A stretch of DNA of 64,000 nucleotides, from assembly GCA_946479855.1 (NCBI GenBank), contig CAMLHL010000004.1:13819-77818 (forward strand), in the 5' to 3' direction. Of this stretch, positions 27,652 to 38,998 are shown one piece after another (position 1 is the stretch's first letter; every line of letters begins with the position of its first letter). The notes below the pieces were generated by a model. It searched no databases, was not told the origin of the DNA, and worked only from the letters and a program-made list of their open reading frames with translations. Origin of the DNA: an uncultured Pseudomonadota bacterium. Lineage in GTDB: Bacteria; Pseudomonadota; Gammaproteobacteria; Burkholderiales; Rhodocyclaceae. The position numbers were made by a program, and so were the translations under genes.

Positions 27652-28515
27652 TTAGAGAATTTTTGCGAGTGGGTGTTCGGGCAGGCCATCGGCAACCCAG
27701 CCGCACATGCCGGCGGGAAGGCGGGTGAGGACGCTTTCGGCGGCGCTGCGCTGCGGGAATGCGGCAAAGACGCAGGCCCCGGAACCGGTCATCATGGCCT
27801 GCGGCGCCTGGGTTTTCAGCCAGGCGAGGTGCTCGGCGACAAGCGGGAATTTGGCGCAGGCTACCGCTTCGAGATCATTGCAGCCCTGTCCGGCTCGCCA
27901 GTCGCCCGGACGCATTGGCGGCGTGTCGCGCCGCAGTTCGGAAGCGCCGAAAATCGCCGCTGTCGGCACGTGGACCGCAGGATGCATGACCAGATAGCTT
28001 TCCGGCGGCAGATCGACCTCGGTAAAGGCTTCGCCGATCCCTTCGGCAAAGGTGTTGCGGCCATGGACAAAGACCGGCACGTCGGCACCGAGGCCGAGGC
28101 CAATTTTCTCCAGATCTGGACGAGTCAGGCCGGTTTGCCAGAGATGGTTGAGGGCGAGCAGCACGGTGGCGGCATCGGATGAGCCGCCGCCCAGGCCGCC
28201 ACCCATCGGCAGCCGCTTGGTGAGATGAATGGTCGCCCCCTGGCGGCAGCCGGTAGCCTGCTGCAATAGGCGGGCGGCACGGACGGTCAGGTCGCTGTCC
28301 GCCGGAACGCCGGGGATTGGCGTGGCAAGCATGATCCCGCCGTCGCTACGCGGCGTGAAGCGCAGGGTGTCGGCGCGGTCGATGAAACGGAAGACGGTTT
28401 GCAGCAGATGGTAGCCATCGGCACGCCGGCCGACGACGTGCAGGAACAGATTCAGCTTGGCCGGCGCCGGCCAGTCGCTCGCCCAGTGCCATTGGGTCAC
28501 GGTGTTTCTTTCCAT
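27652..28515 (-). CDS. ispE: 4-diphosphocytidyl-2-C-methyl-D-erythritol kinase
   Basis: A 287-residue GHMP kinase of the non-mevalonate isoprenoid pathway. It has [21 protein letters not shown], the ATP loop [17 protein letters not shown] and the C-terminal [10 protein letters not shown]. It overlaps the end of lolB by 19 bases; lolB-ispE-tRNA-Gln-prs is a conserved betaproteobacterial order. Confidence 0.97.
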   Translation of the reverse strand: MERNTVTQWHWASDWPAPAKLNLFLHVVGRRADGYHLLQTVFRFIDRADTLRFTPRSDGGIMLATPIPGVPADSDLTVRAARLLQQATGCRQGATIHLTKRLPMGGGLGGGSSDAATVLLALNHLWQTGLTRPDLEKIGLGLGADVPVFVHGRNTFAEGIGEAFTEVDLPPESYLVMHPAVHVPTAAIFGASELRRDTPPMRPGDWRAGQGCNDLEAVACAKFPLVAEHLAWLKTQAPQAMMTGSGACVFAAFPQRSAAESVLTRLPAGMCGWVADGLPEHPLAKIL

Positions 28516-29069
28516 GCCTCGATGCGCAGTTTCAGTTCGATTTCGCCGGGACGCGAAATGCTCAACCGGGTCGGCAGGGCGGCCGGCGTTTCGTCGTCGT
28601 AGGCGTAGTCCACTTGCCAGCCGTCTTCGTGCAGGTGGCCGGGGCGTCCGAAGGCATCGTGCTCGATCCGGGCGTTGCCGCCTGAGCGACCGAGCAGCCA
28701 GGCCGGCAGGTGAGTGACCGGCAGGCGCTGGCCGGTGACTTCTTCGATCAGCCCGTCGGGATCGGTCGATTCGCTGGTCTTGCCCTCGGCGGTGCGCAGG
28801 CGAGAGATTTCCGGCGTGCTCTCAATTTCGGCCAGTCCGTAGCCGAGCGGACTGGAGAGCAGGATGCGGTCGCTGCGATTCTGGTGCGTCCAAGACAGGC
28901 GGCCGCCGGAATTCTGCGCCGCCTGGCCGGGCAGGGTGACGCGCAGGGCGAAGCGGCCGTCCAGCGAAAAGTCGCGGATATGGTCGCGCGGCGCGAGAGG
29001 GGCGGACGGTAGGCCGGCGCAGCCGCTCAGCAGGCCGGCGGCGAGCAGCAAGGCGGCGCGCAGGTTCAA
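28497..29069 (-). CDS. lolB: Outer-membrane lipoprotein receptor LolB
   Basis: A protein of about 190 residues with a lipoprotein signal ([15 protein letters not shown], Cys near 16). The mature part shows LolB traits: [40 protein letters not shown] and LPAWLLGR. LolB receives lipoproteins from LolA at the outer membrane. The start is TTG at 29069, overlapping the stop of the TPR gene as TTGA; it places the signal peptide at the very N terminus. An ATG at 29174 would add 35 residues and hide it. Confidence 0.92.
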   Translation of the reverse strand: MNLRAALLLAAGLLSGCAGLPSAPLAPRDHIRDFSLDGRFALRVTLPGQAAQNSGGRLSWTHQNRSDRILLSSPLGYGLAEIESTPEISRLRTAEGKTSESTDPDGLIEEVTGQRLPVTHLPAWLLGRSGGNARIEHDAFGRPGHLHEDGWQVDYAYDDETPAALPTRLSISRPGEIELKLRIEAWKETP

Positions 29070-30778
29070 GGCAGGAGTTTCTTGATCGTGCCGGCGAGGA
29101 CTTCGTTGTCCGGATTGGCCTTGGCAGCTTCCTTGAGGATGCGGCGGGCGTCGTCCTGGCGGTTCATCGTCCATAGCACTTCGCCGAGGTGGGCGGCAAT
29201 TTCCGGGTCGGCCTTGATCTTATAGGCCCGCTCCAGCGTTTGCAGCGCTTCCGCCAGCTTGCCCTGACGGTAGAGAACCCAGCCCATGCTGTCCATGATG
29301 AAGGCGTCTTCGGGGGCGAGGCTGAGCGCCCGGGCGATCAGGTCGTGCGCTTCCGGCAGGCGAATGTTGCGCTCGGCCAGCGAGTAGCCCAGCGCGTTCA
29401 GCGCATGCGGGTGGTCCGGCTTGAGGGCCAGCAGGTGCTTGATGTGGGTTTCGAGCAGTTCGGGCTTGCCGATGCGTTCGGCGACCAGGGCGGCTTCATA
29501 GATCAGTTCCGGATTGTCCGGCTGCACGTTCAGGGCGCTGTCGAGAACGATATAGGCGTCGTTGTTTCGACCGGCTTCGCGCAGCAACTGCGATTCGGCG
29601 AGGATCAGCTGGGTGCGTTCGGCATCGGTCGTGCCGTGGGTGTTGTGCAACAAGGCGCGGGCTTCCTCGATCTTGCCTTGTTGCAGCAGGATCTGGGCCG
29701 ATCGCGAGCGGGCAGCAACGTACTGCGGACCGGCGGCAACCAGGCGGAAGTGCTCGAGGGCCGCGGCGGGTTGATTCTGTTCCTGGTCGAGTTGGCCGAG
29801 AAAGAAGTGGATGTTGCTCTTGTCCGGATAGTCCGAGGCGAGCAGGCGTTCGAGCTGGAGGCGGCCAGTGGCGGTGTCGCCCTGTTGCAGGGCCAGCATG
29901 GCGACCGGGTACATGACCTCGGGATTGTCGGGGGTGTCCTTGATCAGGTGGTCGAAGTGCTGGCGCGATTCATCGTAGCGCTTTTCGGTGATCAGCAGGC
30001 GGGCCAGGGCGAGGCGGGCATCGCGCGCATTCGGGTTGCGGGCGACGAAGTCGCTCAGGCTGGCGATGGCGGTGGAGGCGGATTGTTGCGACTGGAGCTG
30101 GGCCCGCGCCAAGGCGGCAGGTTCCCAGTCCGGGCGTAACTGCAGGGCTTTTTCGGATTCGTTCAGGGCGCGCAGGTTGTCGCCGGCATTGGCGGCCGCC
30201 TGCGCCATGGCGAAATGGGCTTCCGGCAGGCTGTCGTAGGGGGTGGCGACGCGGTCGACCAGTTTCTGGACGGCATTCCTGTCGCTGTGCTTGGCCAGCA
30301 TGCGGTTGAGGTGCATCAGGTTGTTGCCGAGATTCGGCTTGTCCTGTTCGAGCAGGGCAATCAGTTGCGGTGCCAGTTCATCGAGGCGATTGGCCAGGAT
30401 CAGCAGCGAGGACTGGGTTTGCCTGGCCTTGGTCGAATCGGGTTCGACGTCCAGCCACAGCTTGGTCAGTTCGAGGGCGCGGTCGTACTGGTGGGTGCCG
30501 CCGGCGATTTCGGTGGCCCGGGCGATGACTTTCGGGTCGCGCGTGCGCTGGGCGAGATCGGTCCAGGCATCGGAACTCAACTTGGCGTCGCCGCGGCTCA
30601 GGGCGAACTCGCCGACCAGCACCTGGAAAACGGTGCGCGCCAGAATATCCTCCGACGAGGCTTGCGCCAGTCGCTTGCCGATCGGTCGGGCCGGAGCGTT
30701 GCCGGCGGCCAGGGAGTGTCCGCCGTGGGTCAGTCCCAGGGACAGGGCGATGGCGGCGGCGATGAGCTTCAGTTGCAT
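29066..30778 (-). CDS. Tetratricopeptide-repeat exported protein
   Basis: A protein of 570 residues with a signal peptide (MQLKLIAAAIALSLG then THGGHSLAAG) followed by TPR helices over the whole length, clearest near the C terminus (HPHALNALGYSLAERN, DAFIMDSMGWVLYRQGKLAE, AHLGEVLWTMNRQDDARRI). Proteins like this stand upstream of lolB in many beta- and gammaproteobacteria, which suggests a role in envelope assembly. The ATG at 30778 was preferred to 30826. It is divergent from mutM and coupled to lolB. Confidence 0.88.
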   Translation of the reverse strand: MQLKLIAAAIALSLGLTHGGHSLAAGNAPARPIGKRLAQASSEDILARTVFQVLVGEFALSRGDAKLSSDAWTDLAQRTRDPKVIARATEIAGGTHQYDRALELTKLWLDVEPDSTKARQTQSSLLILANRLDELAPQLIALLEQDKPNLGNNLMHLNRMLAKHSDRNAVQKLVDRVATPYDSLPEAHFAMAQAAANAGDNLRALNESEKALQLRPDWEPAALARAQLQSQQSASTAIASLSDFVARNPNARDARLALARLLITEKRYDESRQHFDHLIKDTPDNPEVMYPVAMLALQQGDTATGRLQLERLLASDYPDKSNIHFFLGQLDQEQNQPAAALEHFRLVAAGPQYVAARSRSAQILLQQGKIEEARALLHNTHGTTDAERTQLILAESQLLREAGRNNDAYIVLDSALNVQPDNPELIYEAALVAERIGKPELLETHIKHLLALKPDHPHALNALGYSLAERNIRLPEAHDLIARALSLAPEDAFIMDSMGWVLYRQGKLAEALQTLERAYKIKADPEIAAHLGEVLWTMNRQDDARRILKEAAKANPDNEVLAGTIKKLLP

Positions 30779-30877
30779 GGACGGCTTTCTGTCGAGATTG
30801 GTGCTGGCTTGCGTATAAGAACGCATAGAATCCGATAAGTTTGCGATGTTATTTTGGATTTGTCAGGGGAACAAGCA

Positions 30878-31711
30878 ATGCCGGAGTTGCCGGAGGTGGA
30901 AGTCTGTCGTCGCGGCTTGGCGCCGGAGCTCGTCGGTGCGACGATCGAAGGGGTAGTTATCCGGGCGCCCAGGTTGCGTCAGGAGATTCCGCGCGAGCTG
31001 ATCGGGCTGCTGCCGGGCTGCCTGATCGTTGCCGTCCGGCGGCGCGGCAAGTATTTGCTGGTCGACTGCCGGCGGGATGGGGTGCAGGGAACCCTGATCA
31101 TTCATCTCGGCATGTCGGGCAATTTGCGTTTCGTGCCGCCCGACTTGCCGCCGGCCAAGCACGATCATTTCGAACTGCTCCTGGCCGGACAGATCCTGCG
31201 CTTCGCCGATCCACGCCGTTTTGGCGTGGTGCTCTGGCAGCCGGGGCCGCCCGAGGCGGCGGAGCGGCATCCGTTGCTGGCGACGCAGGGGGTCGAGCCC
31301 TTGTCCGAGAAGTTTACGGTCGACTGGTTTTTTGAGGCGATTTCCCGCCGCGGCGGGCCGATCAAGCCGACCTTGATGGATAGTCATCTGGTGGTCGGGA
31401 TCGGCAATATCTATGCCTCCGAAAGCCTGTTCCGCGCCGGTATCTCGCCATTGCGGGCGGCCAACCGGATCAGCCGGGCGCGTTACGGGGTGCTCGTGCC
31501 GGCCATCCGTGAAACCTTGTCGGAGGCCATTGCGGCCGGCGGCAGCAGCATCCGGGATTACGTGCATAGCGATGGCGGCGCCGGCTGCTTCCAGATCCAG
31601 GCCGGTGTCTACGACCGCGCCGGACAGCCCTGCCTGCGTTGCGGCGGCGTCGTCCGACAGATTCGCCAGGCCGGGCGGAGCACCTATTATTGTGTTGGCT
31701 GCCAGCATTAA
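30878..31711 (+). CDS. mutM: Formamidopyrimidine-DNA glycosylase
   Basis: A 277-residue base-excision enzyme removing 8-oxoguanine. The start at 30878 puts the catalytic Pro directly after Met (MPELPEVE), with AGGGGA upstream. The lysine-containing HLGMSGNLRF, GIGNIYASE and the zinc finger PCLRCGGVV...YYCVGCQH are all present. Divergent from the TPR/lolB operon. Confidence 0.97.
   Translation: MPELPEVEVCRRGLAPELVGATIEGVVIRAPRLRQEIPRELIGLLPGCLIVAVRRRGKYLLVDCRRDGVQGTLIIHLGMSGNLRFVPPDLPPAKHDHFELLLAGQILRFADPRRFGVVLWQPGPPEAAERHPLLATQGVEPLSEKFTVDWFFEAISRRGGPIKPTLMDSHLVVGIGNIYASESLFRAGISPLRAANRISRARYGVLVPAIRETLSEAIAAGGSSIRDYVHSDGGAGCFQIQAGVYDRAGQPCLRCGGVVRQIRQAGRSTYYCVGCQH
31314..31344 (+). repeat. 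Uptake-like motif copy (in mutM)
   Basis: The core TTACGGTCGAC is at 31314-31324. A T-tract follows at +4 to +9 and TTT at +17 to +19. It encodes F-T-V-D-W in mutM. Confidence 0.6.
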
Positions 31712-31777
31712 TAACTATCTGCAAGCCCCTGTTTTTATGCTAAATTGGAACTTCAGATAGCATCCGGGAATACGTTC

Positions 31778-33730
31778 ATGTCGCTTGCCAACCAATTCGC
31801 TGCCTATACCGCCTGGCGGTCTCGTCTCGCTACTTATATCGGTGAGTTGCAGAGCTGGCTGAGTCAAAACGAACTTTCCGATGCCCAGAGCGACCTGCGT
31901 CTGACGCAATTGCTCGAACGGCTGCGCGAGGACCGCCTGAACGTCGCCTTTGTCGCCGAATTCTCGCGCGGCAAGTCGGAGTTGATCAATGCCATCTTCT
32001 TTGCCGATTATGGCAACCGGATGCTGCCCTCGTCGGCCGGGCGGACGACGATGTGTCCGACCGAGCTGCTGTTCGATGCCGGCAAGGCACCTTGCATCGA
32101 GCTGCTGCCGATCCAGACGCGTTCGTCGAATTCCAGCGTCAGCGAGTACAAGCGCTTTCCCGACGAATGGACCAAAGTGTCGCTCGATACTGAATCGCCG
32201 GATGCCATGCAGTATGCCCTGCGCCATGTCAGCGAAACGACCCGGGTTTCGCCGGAAGAGGCGGCTCGTCTCGGCTTCGAGGTCGGCAACGGCCAGATCG
32301 AGCTGTACAGCGTCGGCGAGGACGGTTTGGTCGAGGTGCCGCGCTGGCGTCACGCGATGATCAACTTCCCCCACCCGCTGCTCAAGCAGGGCCTCGTTGT
32401 TCTCGACACGCCGGGCCTCAACGCCATCGGCGCCGAACCCGAGCTGACCCTGTCGCTGCTGCCCAACGCCCATGCCGTCCTGTTCATTCTGGCCGCCGAC
32501 ACTGGCGTTACCCAGTCCGACATGGCGATCTGGCGTGAGCACATTTGCGCCGGCGGCATGGCTCGGCGCGGCCGCATGGTCGTCCTGAACAAGATCGACG
32601 GCCAGTGGGACGAGCTGAAGACGCCCGGCGAAATCGACGCCGAAATCAACCGGCAGGTCGAAACCAGCGCCGATATCCTCGAGGTACCGGCCAGCCAGAT
32701 TTTCCCGGTCTCGGCCCAGAAGGGGCTGGTCGCCAAGATCAACGGCGACAGCGCGCTGCTCGAGAAGAGCCGTCTACCACAGCTTGAATCGGCGCTCTCC
32801 CGGGAACTGATTCCCGCCAAGCGCGACATCGTCTGCGACAACACTGAAAGCGAGTTCGGCGATGTCAGTCGCCGCGTGCGCGGTCTGCTCGATTCCCGCC
32901 TCCTCGGTCTGCGTGAACAACTGACCGAGCTGACCGAGCTGCGCGGCAAGAACAAGGGCGTTGTCGAATACATGATGGGCAAGGTGCGCGCCGAAAAGGA
33001 CGAGTTCGAGTCCGGTCTGCAGCGTTACTACGCCGTGCGCAGCGTCTTCTCGACGCTGACCAACAACCTGTTCGGCCACCTCGGCCTCGACGTGCTGCGC
33101 CAGTTGACGCACGAAACCCGCGAGGCGATGCTCGACGCGGCGTTTTCCAAGACGCTGTCGGATGCCATGGCCAATTTCTTCGCCGGTTCGCGCGAGGCAT
33201 TGGCCAAGTCGAATGGCGAAATCAGCGAGATCCTGGCCATGATGGAGGCGGTGTACAAAAAATTCGCTGTCGAACATGGCCTCAAGCTGGGTTCGCCGAC
33301 GACCTTCTCGCTGCTCCGCTACGAGAAGGAGCTCGATCGCCTGCAGGCCTGGTGCGACGACCATCTGAACACGATGGTCAGCCTGCTGACGCACGACAAG
33401 AAGAACATCACCCAGAAGTTCTTCGAGGAAGTGGCTGTTCAGGTTCGCCGTGCCTTCGAGCATGCCAACCGCGATGCCGAAATCTGGCTGCGCGCCATCA
33501 TGGCGCCGATGGAAACCCAGGTCCGCGAGCACCAGATCCAGTTGAAGCGCCGTCTCGAGAGCATCAAACGCATTCACCAGGCGACCGATACGCTGGAAGA
33601 CCGGATCGCCGAACTCGACGGCGTCGAAAAGAACCTGCTGCAACAGATCGACGCGCTGGAGGAAATCATTGGCCGGGTCCAGGAAATGCTGTTGCCGCTC
33701 GATCGGCAGCAACTGGAGGCGGCGGCCTGA
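31778..33730 (+). CDS. Dynamin-family GTPase
   Basis: A 650-residue soluble dynamin-like protein. G1 is FVAEFSRGKSELINAIF, an A-x4-GKS variant of the usual G-x4-GKS; G3 is DTPGLN and G4 NKID. Behind the GTPase domain lies a long helical region with heptads (LREQLTELTELRG, then a C-terminal coiled coil LEDRIAELDGVEKNLLQQID). No membrane helix is visible. Bacterial dynamins remodel or protect membranes and some act in phage defence; no partner gene supports either here. The start MSLANQF at 31778 has GGGA upstream. It converges with the ferredoxin operon on a shared terminator. Confidence 0.88.
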   Translation: MSLANQFAAYTAWRSRLATYIGELQSWLSQNELSDAQSDLRLTQLLERLREDRLNVAFVAEFSRGKSELINAIFFADYGNRMLPSSAGRTTMCPTELLFDAGKAPCIELLPIQTRSSNSSVSEYKRFPDEWTKVSLDTESPDAMQYALRHVSETTRVSPEEAARLGFEVGNGQIELYSVGEDGLVEVPRWRHAMINFPHPLLKQGLVVLDTPGLNAIGAEPELTLSLLPNAHAVLFILAADTGVTQSDMAIWREHICAGGMARRGRMVVLNKIDGQWDELKTPGEIDAEINRQVETSADILEVPASQIFPVSAQKGLVAKINGDSALLEKSRLPQLESALSRELIPAKRDIVCDNTESEFGDVSRRVRGLLDSRLLGLREQLTELTELRGKNKGVVEYMMGKVRAEKDEFESGLQRYYAVRSVFSTLTNNLFGHLGLDVLRQLTHETREAMLDAAFSKTLSDAMANFFAGSREALAKSNGEISEILAMMEAVYKKFAVEHGLKLGSPTTFSLLRYEKELDRLQAWCDDHLNTMVSLLTHDKKNITQKFFEEVAVQVRRAFEHANRDAEIWLRAIMAPMETQVREHQIQLKRRLESIKRIHQATDTLEDRIAELDGVEKNLLQQIDALEEIIGRVQEMLLPLDRQQLEAAA

Positions 33731-33763
33731 TCGCTTCCGGCGATCAGGGGGGCGATGCTCGTC

Positions 33764-33794
33764 CTACGGTCGACCGCCTGAAAGACCAAAAACC
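33764..33794 (+). repeat. Uptake-like motif copy (intergenic, before terminator)
   Basis: The core CTACGGTCGAC is at 33764-33774. AAA follows at +7 to +9 and AAAAA at +14 to +18. It stands right before the bidirectional terminator, a position typical of some uptake sequences in other bacteria. Confidence 0.65.
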
Positions 33795-33801
33795 GGCCAA
33801 T

Positions 33802-33830
33802 AAAAAACCCGCGGATGCCGCGGGTTTTTT
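33802..33830. terminator. Bidirectional intrinsic terminator
   Basis: A perfect 13-bp stem, AAAAAACCCGCGG with CCGCGGGTTTTTT, closes over ATG. The A- and T-runs allow it to end both the dynamin transcript and the convergent ferredoxin operon. Confidence 0.92.
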
Positions 33831-33849
33831 ATTGGCTGTGCGCGGAAAA

Positions 33850-35157
<1,308 letters not shown>

Positions 35158-35161
<4 letters not shown>

Positions 35162-36447
35162 TCTGCCGCCACCGTCACCGTGATCAGGTTGGCCGGGCGC
35201 ACGCGGCGGGCAAATGCCGTCCTGATCTGCTCAGCCGTGACGGCCTGCACCTTGGCTTGGTACTGGTCGAGATAGTCGAGCGGCAGGCCGTAGAAGCCGA
35301 TGTTGGCGACGTTGTCGAGAATCTTCTTGTTGCTGTCCAGGCGCAGCGGAAAACTGCCGGTCAGGTTGGCCTTGGCGGCGGCCAGTTCCTCGTCGCTCGG
35401 ACCCTCCTTGAGGAAGCCGGTGAGGACGTCGCGGGCGACCTTGATCGCGTCCCTGGCCTGCGAACGCTTGGTCTGCAGGCCGATCTGGAAGGGGCCGCTC
35501 TGCTTCAAGGGCGAGAAATAGCTGTAGACGCTGTAGGCATAGCCGCGCTGATCGCGGACTTCCTTCATCAGGCGCGAAACGAAACCGCCGCCGCCCAAGG
35601 TGTAGTTGCCGACGAGCAGCGGGAAGAAGTCCGGATTGCCGCGCTCGATGGCGGGCAGGCCGATATAGACGTGCGCCTGGGTCGCCGGGTGGGCCAGCGC
35701 GATGGTATTGCCGGCCGGCAGTTCGGGGGCGGCCGGCAGCGTCGCGGCCTGGCCCTTGGGCAGACCGGCGGCGATGGCTTCGGCGATTTTTTCGGCGTCC
35801 GGGCGCGACAGGTCGCCAACCAGCGTGATGCTGGCGTTGGCGGCGTTGTAGTAGCGGGCGTAGAAGGCGGCAAGGTCGTCGCGGGTCAGGGTGGCGACCG
35901 ATTCCGGCGTGGCCTGCCGGCCGTAGGGATGGTTCGGGTACATCGCCGCCCAGAAGGCCTTGCCGGCGATGCTGTCGGGGCGGGTCATTGCCTCCTTGAG
36001 GCTGGCGATGGTGCGATTCCTCTCCCGTTCGACAATCGCGGCGTCGAACAGCGGCTGGTGCAACACGCTGTTGAGAATGGCCAGGGCCGGCTCGCGCTTG
36101 TCCTTGGCCGACAAGGTGCGCAGGGTGATGTTGGCGCGGTCGGTGTCGGCGCCGCCACCGAGGTTGGCGCCGATGTCGGCGAGCTGCTCGGCGATGGCGG
36201 TCTCGTCGAGCTTGCCGGCGCCGAGATCGAGCGCGCCGCGGGTCAGTGCGGCGAGACCGGACTTGCCGGCCGGGTCGAACATCGAGCCGGCGGCGAAATC
36301 GACCTGCACGTCGAGCATGGGCAGAACCCGGCTTTCGACGAAATAGACGCGAGCCCCGGAGGGCGAAACCCAGTGTTCGATCTTGACGCCGGCCAGGGCG
36401 CTCTGGGCGAAAAACAGCGCAAATGCTACGGTCAACAGTCTTTTCAT
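35158..36447 (-). CDS. M16-family peptidase subunit lacking the zinc site
   Basis: A 429-residue exported M16 protein (signal MKRLLTVAFALFFAQSALA). The zinc-binding HxxEH motif is absent; where it should be, the sequence reads GLAALTRGALDLGAG. The C-terminal half has the Arg/Tyr substrate-binding pair (RDQRGYAYSVYS). Such subunits work together with a catalytic M16 partner, here the preceding gene. It is followed with a TTGA overlap by rsmD. Confidence 0.92.
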
Positions 36448-36456
36448 GATGTTTTT
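36426..36456 (+). repeat. Uptake-like motif, variant CTACGGTCAAC (start of M16 gene)
   Basis: The core is at 36426-36436. TTTT follows at +5 to +8 and TTTTT at +16 to +20. On the gene strand it encodes L-T-V-A-F in the signal peptide of the M16 subunit. Confidence 0.6.
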
Positions 36457-36485
36457 CTAGTACCGGCTGGTGGTTGCATGGTGCA

Positions 36486-37844
36486 TCAGTGACGGGTGGC
36501 GACAGCCGGGCGGCGCGGCTTGCCGTCGAGCGGCTGCGGGTCGAGGATGCCGATGGTCAGGGTATCGTCGGTGAAGTATTTTTTCGCCACGGCCTGGACG
36601 TCGGCGGCGCTGACCTTCTGCAGTTTGTCCAGCATGTGGTCGAGCTTCTGGTAGGGCAGGCCGGCCGCTTCGATCTGGCCGATTTCCATGGCCTGACCGA
36701 ACATCGAGTCGAGTTTATACACTTCGCCAGCGACCAGTTGGGCCTTGGCCCGTTTCAGTTCGGCTTCGCTGACCCCGTCCTTCTGGACGCGGGCAATCTC
36801 GGCGCGCAGGGCGGCTTCGAGATCGGCCACGCTCCTGCCTTCCGACGGCGTGCCGTGCAGGTAGAGCATGCCCGGGCCGCGCGCCGTGTTGTCGTAGTCG
36901 ATGCCGGCCGACAGCGCCACCTTGTCCTCGCGCACCAGCTTCTTGTTGAAGCGGGCGGCGTCGTGGCCGTCGAGGATGGCGGCGAGCATCTGCAGCGCGT
37001 AGGGGTCGCTGTCCTTGTCGATGTCGCGCAGGATCGGCGCCTTGTAGCCCATGATCAGCACCGGCAGCTCGGCCGGCGCCTTGACGTTGACCCGGCGCGT
37101 GCCTTCCTGCGCCGGTTCGATCTGCTGCTTGCGGGCCGGCAGGGCGCGCCCTTCGAGCGGCCCGTAGTATTTCTCGGCCAGCGCGAAGACGGCCTTGTGG
37201 TCGACGTCGCCGGTGATCACCACGTAGGCGTTGTTGGGCACGTACCAGGTGTCGTACCAGGCCTTGGCATCGGCTGCGGTCATCGTTTCGAGGTCGTTCA
37301 TCCAGCCGATGATCGGCCGGCGGTAGGGGTGAGCCTGGAAGGCGACGGCGTTCAACTGCTCGAACAGCTTGGCCTGCGGATTGTCGTCGGTGCGCATGCG
37401 GCGCTCTTCCATGACGACCTTGATCTCCTGGGCGAATTCCTCCGGTGCGACAGTCAGGTGGCGCATGCGGTCGGCCTCGAGCTGCATGACGTCGGCCAGC
37501 TTTTCCTTCGGCACCTGCTGGAAGTAGGCGGTGTAGTCGCGGCTGGTGAAGGCGTTGTCACGGCCGCCGGCGGCAGCGACGCGCTTGTTGAACTCGCCGG
37601 GGCCGACGCTCGGTGTGCCCTTGAACATCATGTGTTCGAGCACGTGGGCGACGCCGGAGGTGCCATCGACTTCATCGATGCTGCCGATCCGGTACCAGAC
37701 CATCTGGACGGCAGTTGGCGCCCGGTGGTCTTCCTTGACGATGATGCGCAGGCCGTTCTTCAGCGTGGTCTCGTAGGGGTTGGCGAAGGCTGCGGTCGAC
37801 AGCCCGGCAGCGAGCAAAACGGGAAGCAGGTATTTGAGGCGCAT
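36486..37844 (-). CDS. M16-family zinc peptidase, catalytic subunit
   Basis: A 452-residue exported peptidase (signal KYLLPVLLAAGLSTAAFA). The inverted zinc motif HVLEHMMFKGT (HxxEH) is present, with the downstream glutamate region expected in EFAQEIKVVMEERR. Together with the next, zinc-less subunit it should form a chamber that degrades peptides in the periplasm. First gene of the operon leading to ferredoxin; divergent from ftsY across 109 bases. Confidence 0.94.
   Translation of the reverse strand: MRLKYLLPVLLAAGLSTAAFANPYETTLKNGLRIIVKEDHRAPTAVQMVWYRIGSIDEVDGTSGVAHVLEHMMFKGTPSVGPGEFNKRVAAAGGRDNAFTSRDYTAYFQQVPKEKLADVMQLEADRMRHLTVAPEEFAQEIKVVMEERRMRTDDNPQAKLFEQLNAVAFQAHPYRRPIIGWMNDLETMTAADAKAWYDTWYVPNNAYVVITGDVDHKAVFALAEKYYGPLEGRALPARKQQIEPAQEGTRRVNVKAPAELPVLIMGYKAPILRDIDKDSDPYALQMLAAILDGHDAARFNKKLVREDKVALSAGIDYDNTARGPGMLYLHGTPSEGRSVADLEAALRAEIARVQKDGVSEAELKRAKAQLVAGEVYKLDSMFGQAMEIGQIEAAGLPYQKLDHMLDKLQKVSAADVQAVAKKYFTDDTLTIGILDPQPLDGKPRRPAVATRH
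37790..37820 (+). repeat. Uptake-like motif copy (start of M16 peptidase)
   Basis: The core CTGCGGTCGAC is at 37790-37800. The first tract is missing; AAAA lies at +16 to +19. On the gene strand it encodes S-T-A-A-F at the signal-peptide cleavage region, the same peptide as at the start of yceI. Confidence 0.6.
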
Positions 37845-37953
37845 GGGGTGACGGGGCTTTCTGCTAGAATTCAGGGCTGATTTTGCATCGAACCGGACGG
37901 CATCTTAACGGCTTGCCGCCCGCCTGTCAGCAAGGCTTGAGACCCCGATCCCC

Positions 37954-38925
37954 ATGTTCAGTTTCCTGAAAAAATCCGGCACCGCGACCAAGGCCGAAGC
38001 GCCGGCCAATACTGCGGCCCCCTCCTGGCGTGAGCGCCTCTTCAAGGGGCTGGCCAAGACCCGCGCCCAGTGGGGCGGCAAGCTCAAATCCATCTTCTCG
38101 CGCGGCAAGGTCGACGACGAACTGCTCGAAGAGCTGGAAACCCTGTTGCTGACCAGCGACTGCGGCATCGAGGCGACCACCCATCTGCTCGACGAGCTGA
38201 AGAAGGCCGCCAAGCGCGACAAGCTCGATACGCCGGCGGCGATCCAGCAGGCGCTGCACGACGCCTTGCTCGAAACCCTGCAGCCGCTTCAGCAGCCGCT
38301 CGATGTCACGACCCACAAGCCCTACGTGATCATGATCGCCGGGGTCAATGGCGCCGGCAAGACAACCTCGATCGGCAAGCTGGCCAAGTATTTCCAGACC
38401 CAGGGCAAGAGCGTGCTGCTCGCCGCCGGCGATACCTTCCGCGCCGCTGCCCGCGAACAGCTGGAAACCTGGGGCGAGCGCAACAATGTCACGGTCGTCG
38501 CCCAGGAATCGGGTGATCCCGCGGCCGTCATCTACGACGCCATTTCGGCTGCCAAGGCGCGCGGCATCGACATCGTGCTGGCCGACACCGCCGGCCGCCT
38601 GCCGACCCAGCTGCACCTGATGGAAGAAATCGCCAAGGTCCGCCGGGTGATCCAGAAAATCGAGCCGGAAGGCCCGCACGAGACCCTGCTCGTGCTCGAC
38701 GCCAACATCGGCCAGAACGCGCTGGCCCAGGTCAAGGCCTTCGACAAGGCGATCCACGTGACCGGCCTGGTCCTGACCAAGCTCGACGGCACGGCCAAGG
38801 GCGGCGTCGTCACGGCGATCGCCCGGCAGTGCCCGAAGCCGATTCGCTTCATCGGCGTCGGCGAGCAGATCGACGACCTCCGCCCCTTCGTCGCCAAGGA
38901 TTTCGTCGACGCCCTGTTCGAGTAG
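37954..38925 (+). CDS. ftsY: Signal recognition particle receptor FtsY
   Basis: A 323-residue SRP-family GTPase. The N domain begins near residue 30; the G domain has GVNGAGKTTSIGKLAKYF, DTAGRLPTQLHLMEE and TKLDGTAKGGVV. The acidic A domain typical of enterobacteria is nearly absent, as in other betaproteobacteria. It docks ribosome-SRP complexes at the inner membrane. Upstream of ftsE and ftsX as in E. coli, with a 73-base gap. Confidence 0.97.
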   Translation: MFSFLKKSGTATKAEAPANTAAPSWRERLFKGLAKTRAQWGGKLKSIFSRGKVDDELLEELETLLLTSDCGIEATTHLLDELKKAAKRDKLDTPAAIQQALHDALLETLQPLQQPLDVTTHKPYVIMIAGVNGAGKTTSIGKLAKYFQTQGKSVLLAAGDTFRAAAREQLETWGERNNVTVVAQESGDPAAVIYDAISAAKARGIDIVLADTAGRLPTQLHLMEEIAKVRRVIQKIEPEGPHETLLVLDANIGQNALAQVKAFDKAIHVTGLVLTKLDGTAKGGVVTAIARQCPKPIRFIGVGEQIDDLRPFVAKDFVDALFE

Positions 38926-38998
38926 CTTTAACGCTCGCTTGCCCGCAGTCAGCCAACTTTCCCCGCCAACGACGAATCACTAGCCACTGCCGACAAAA

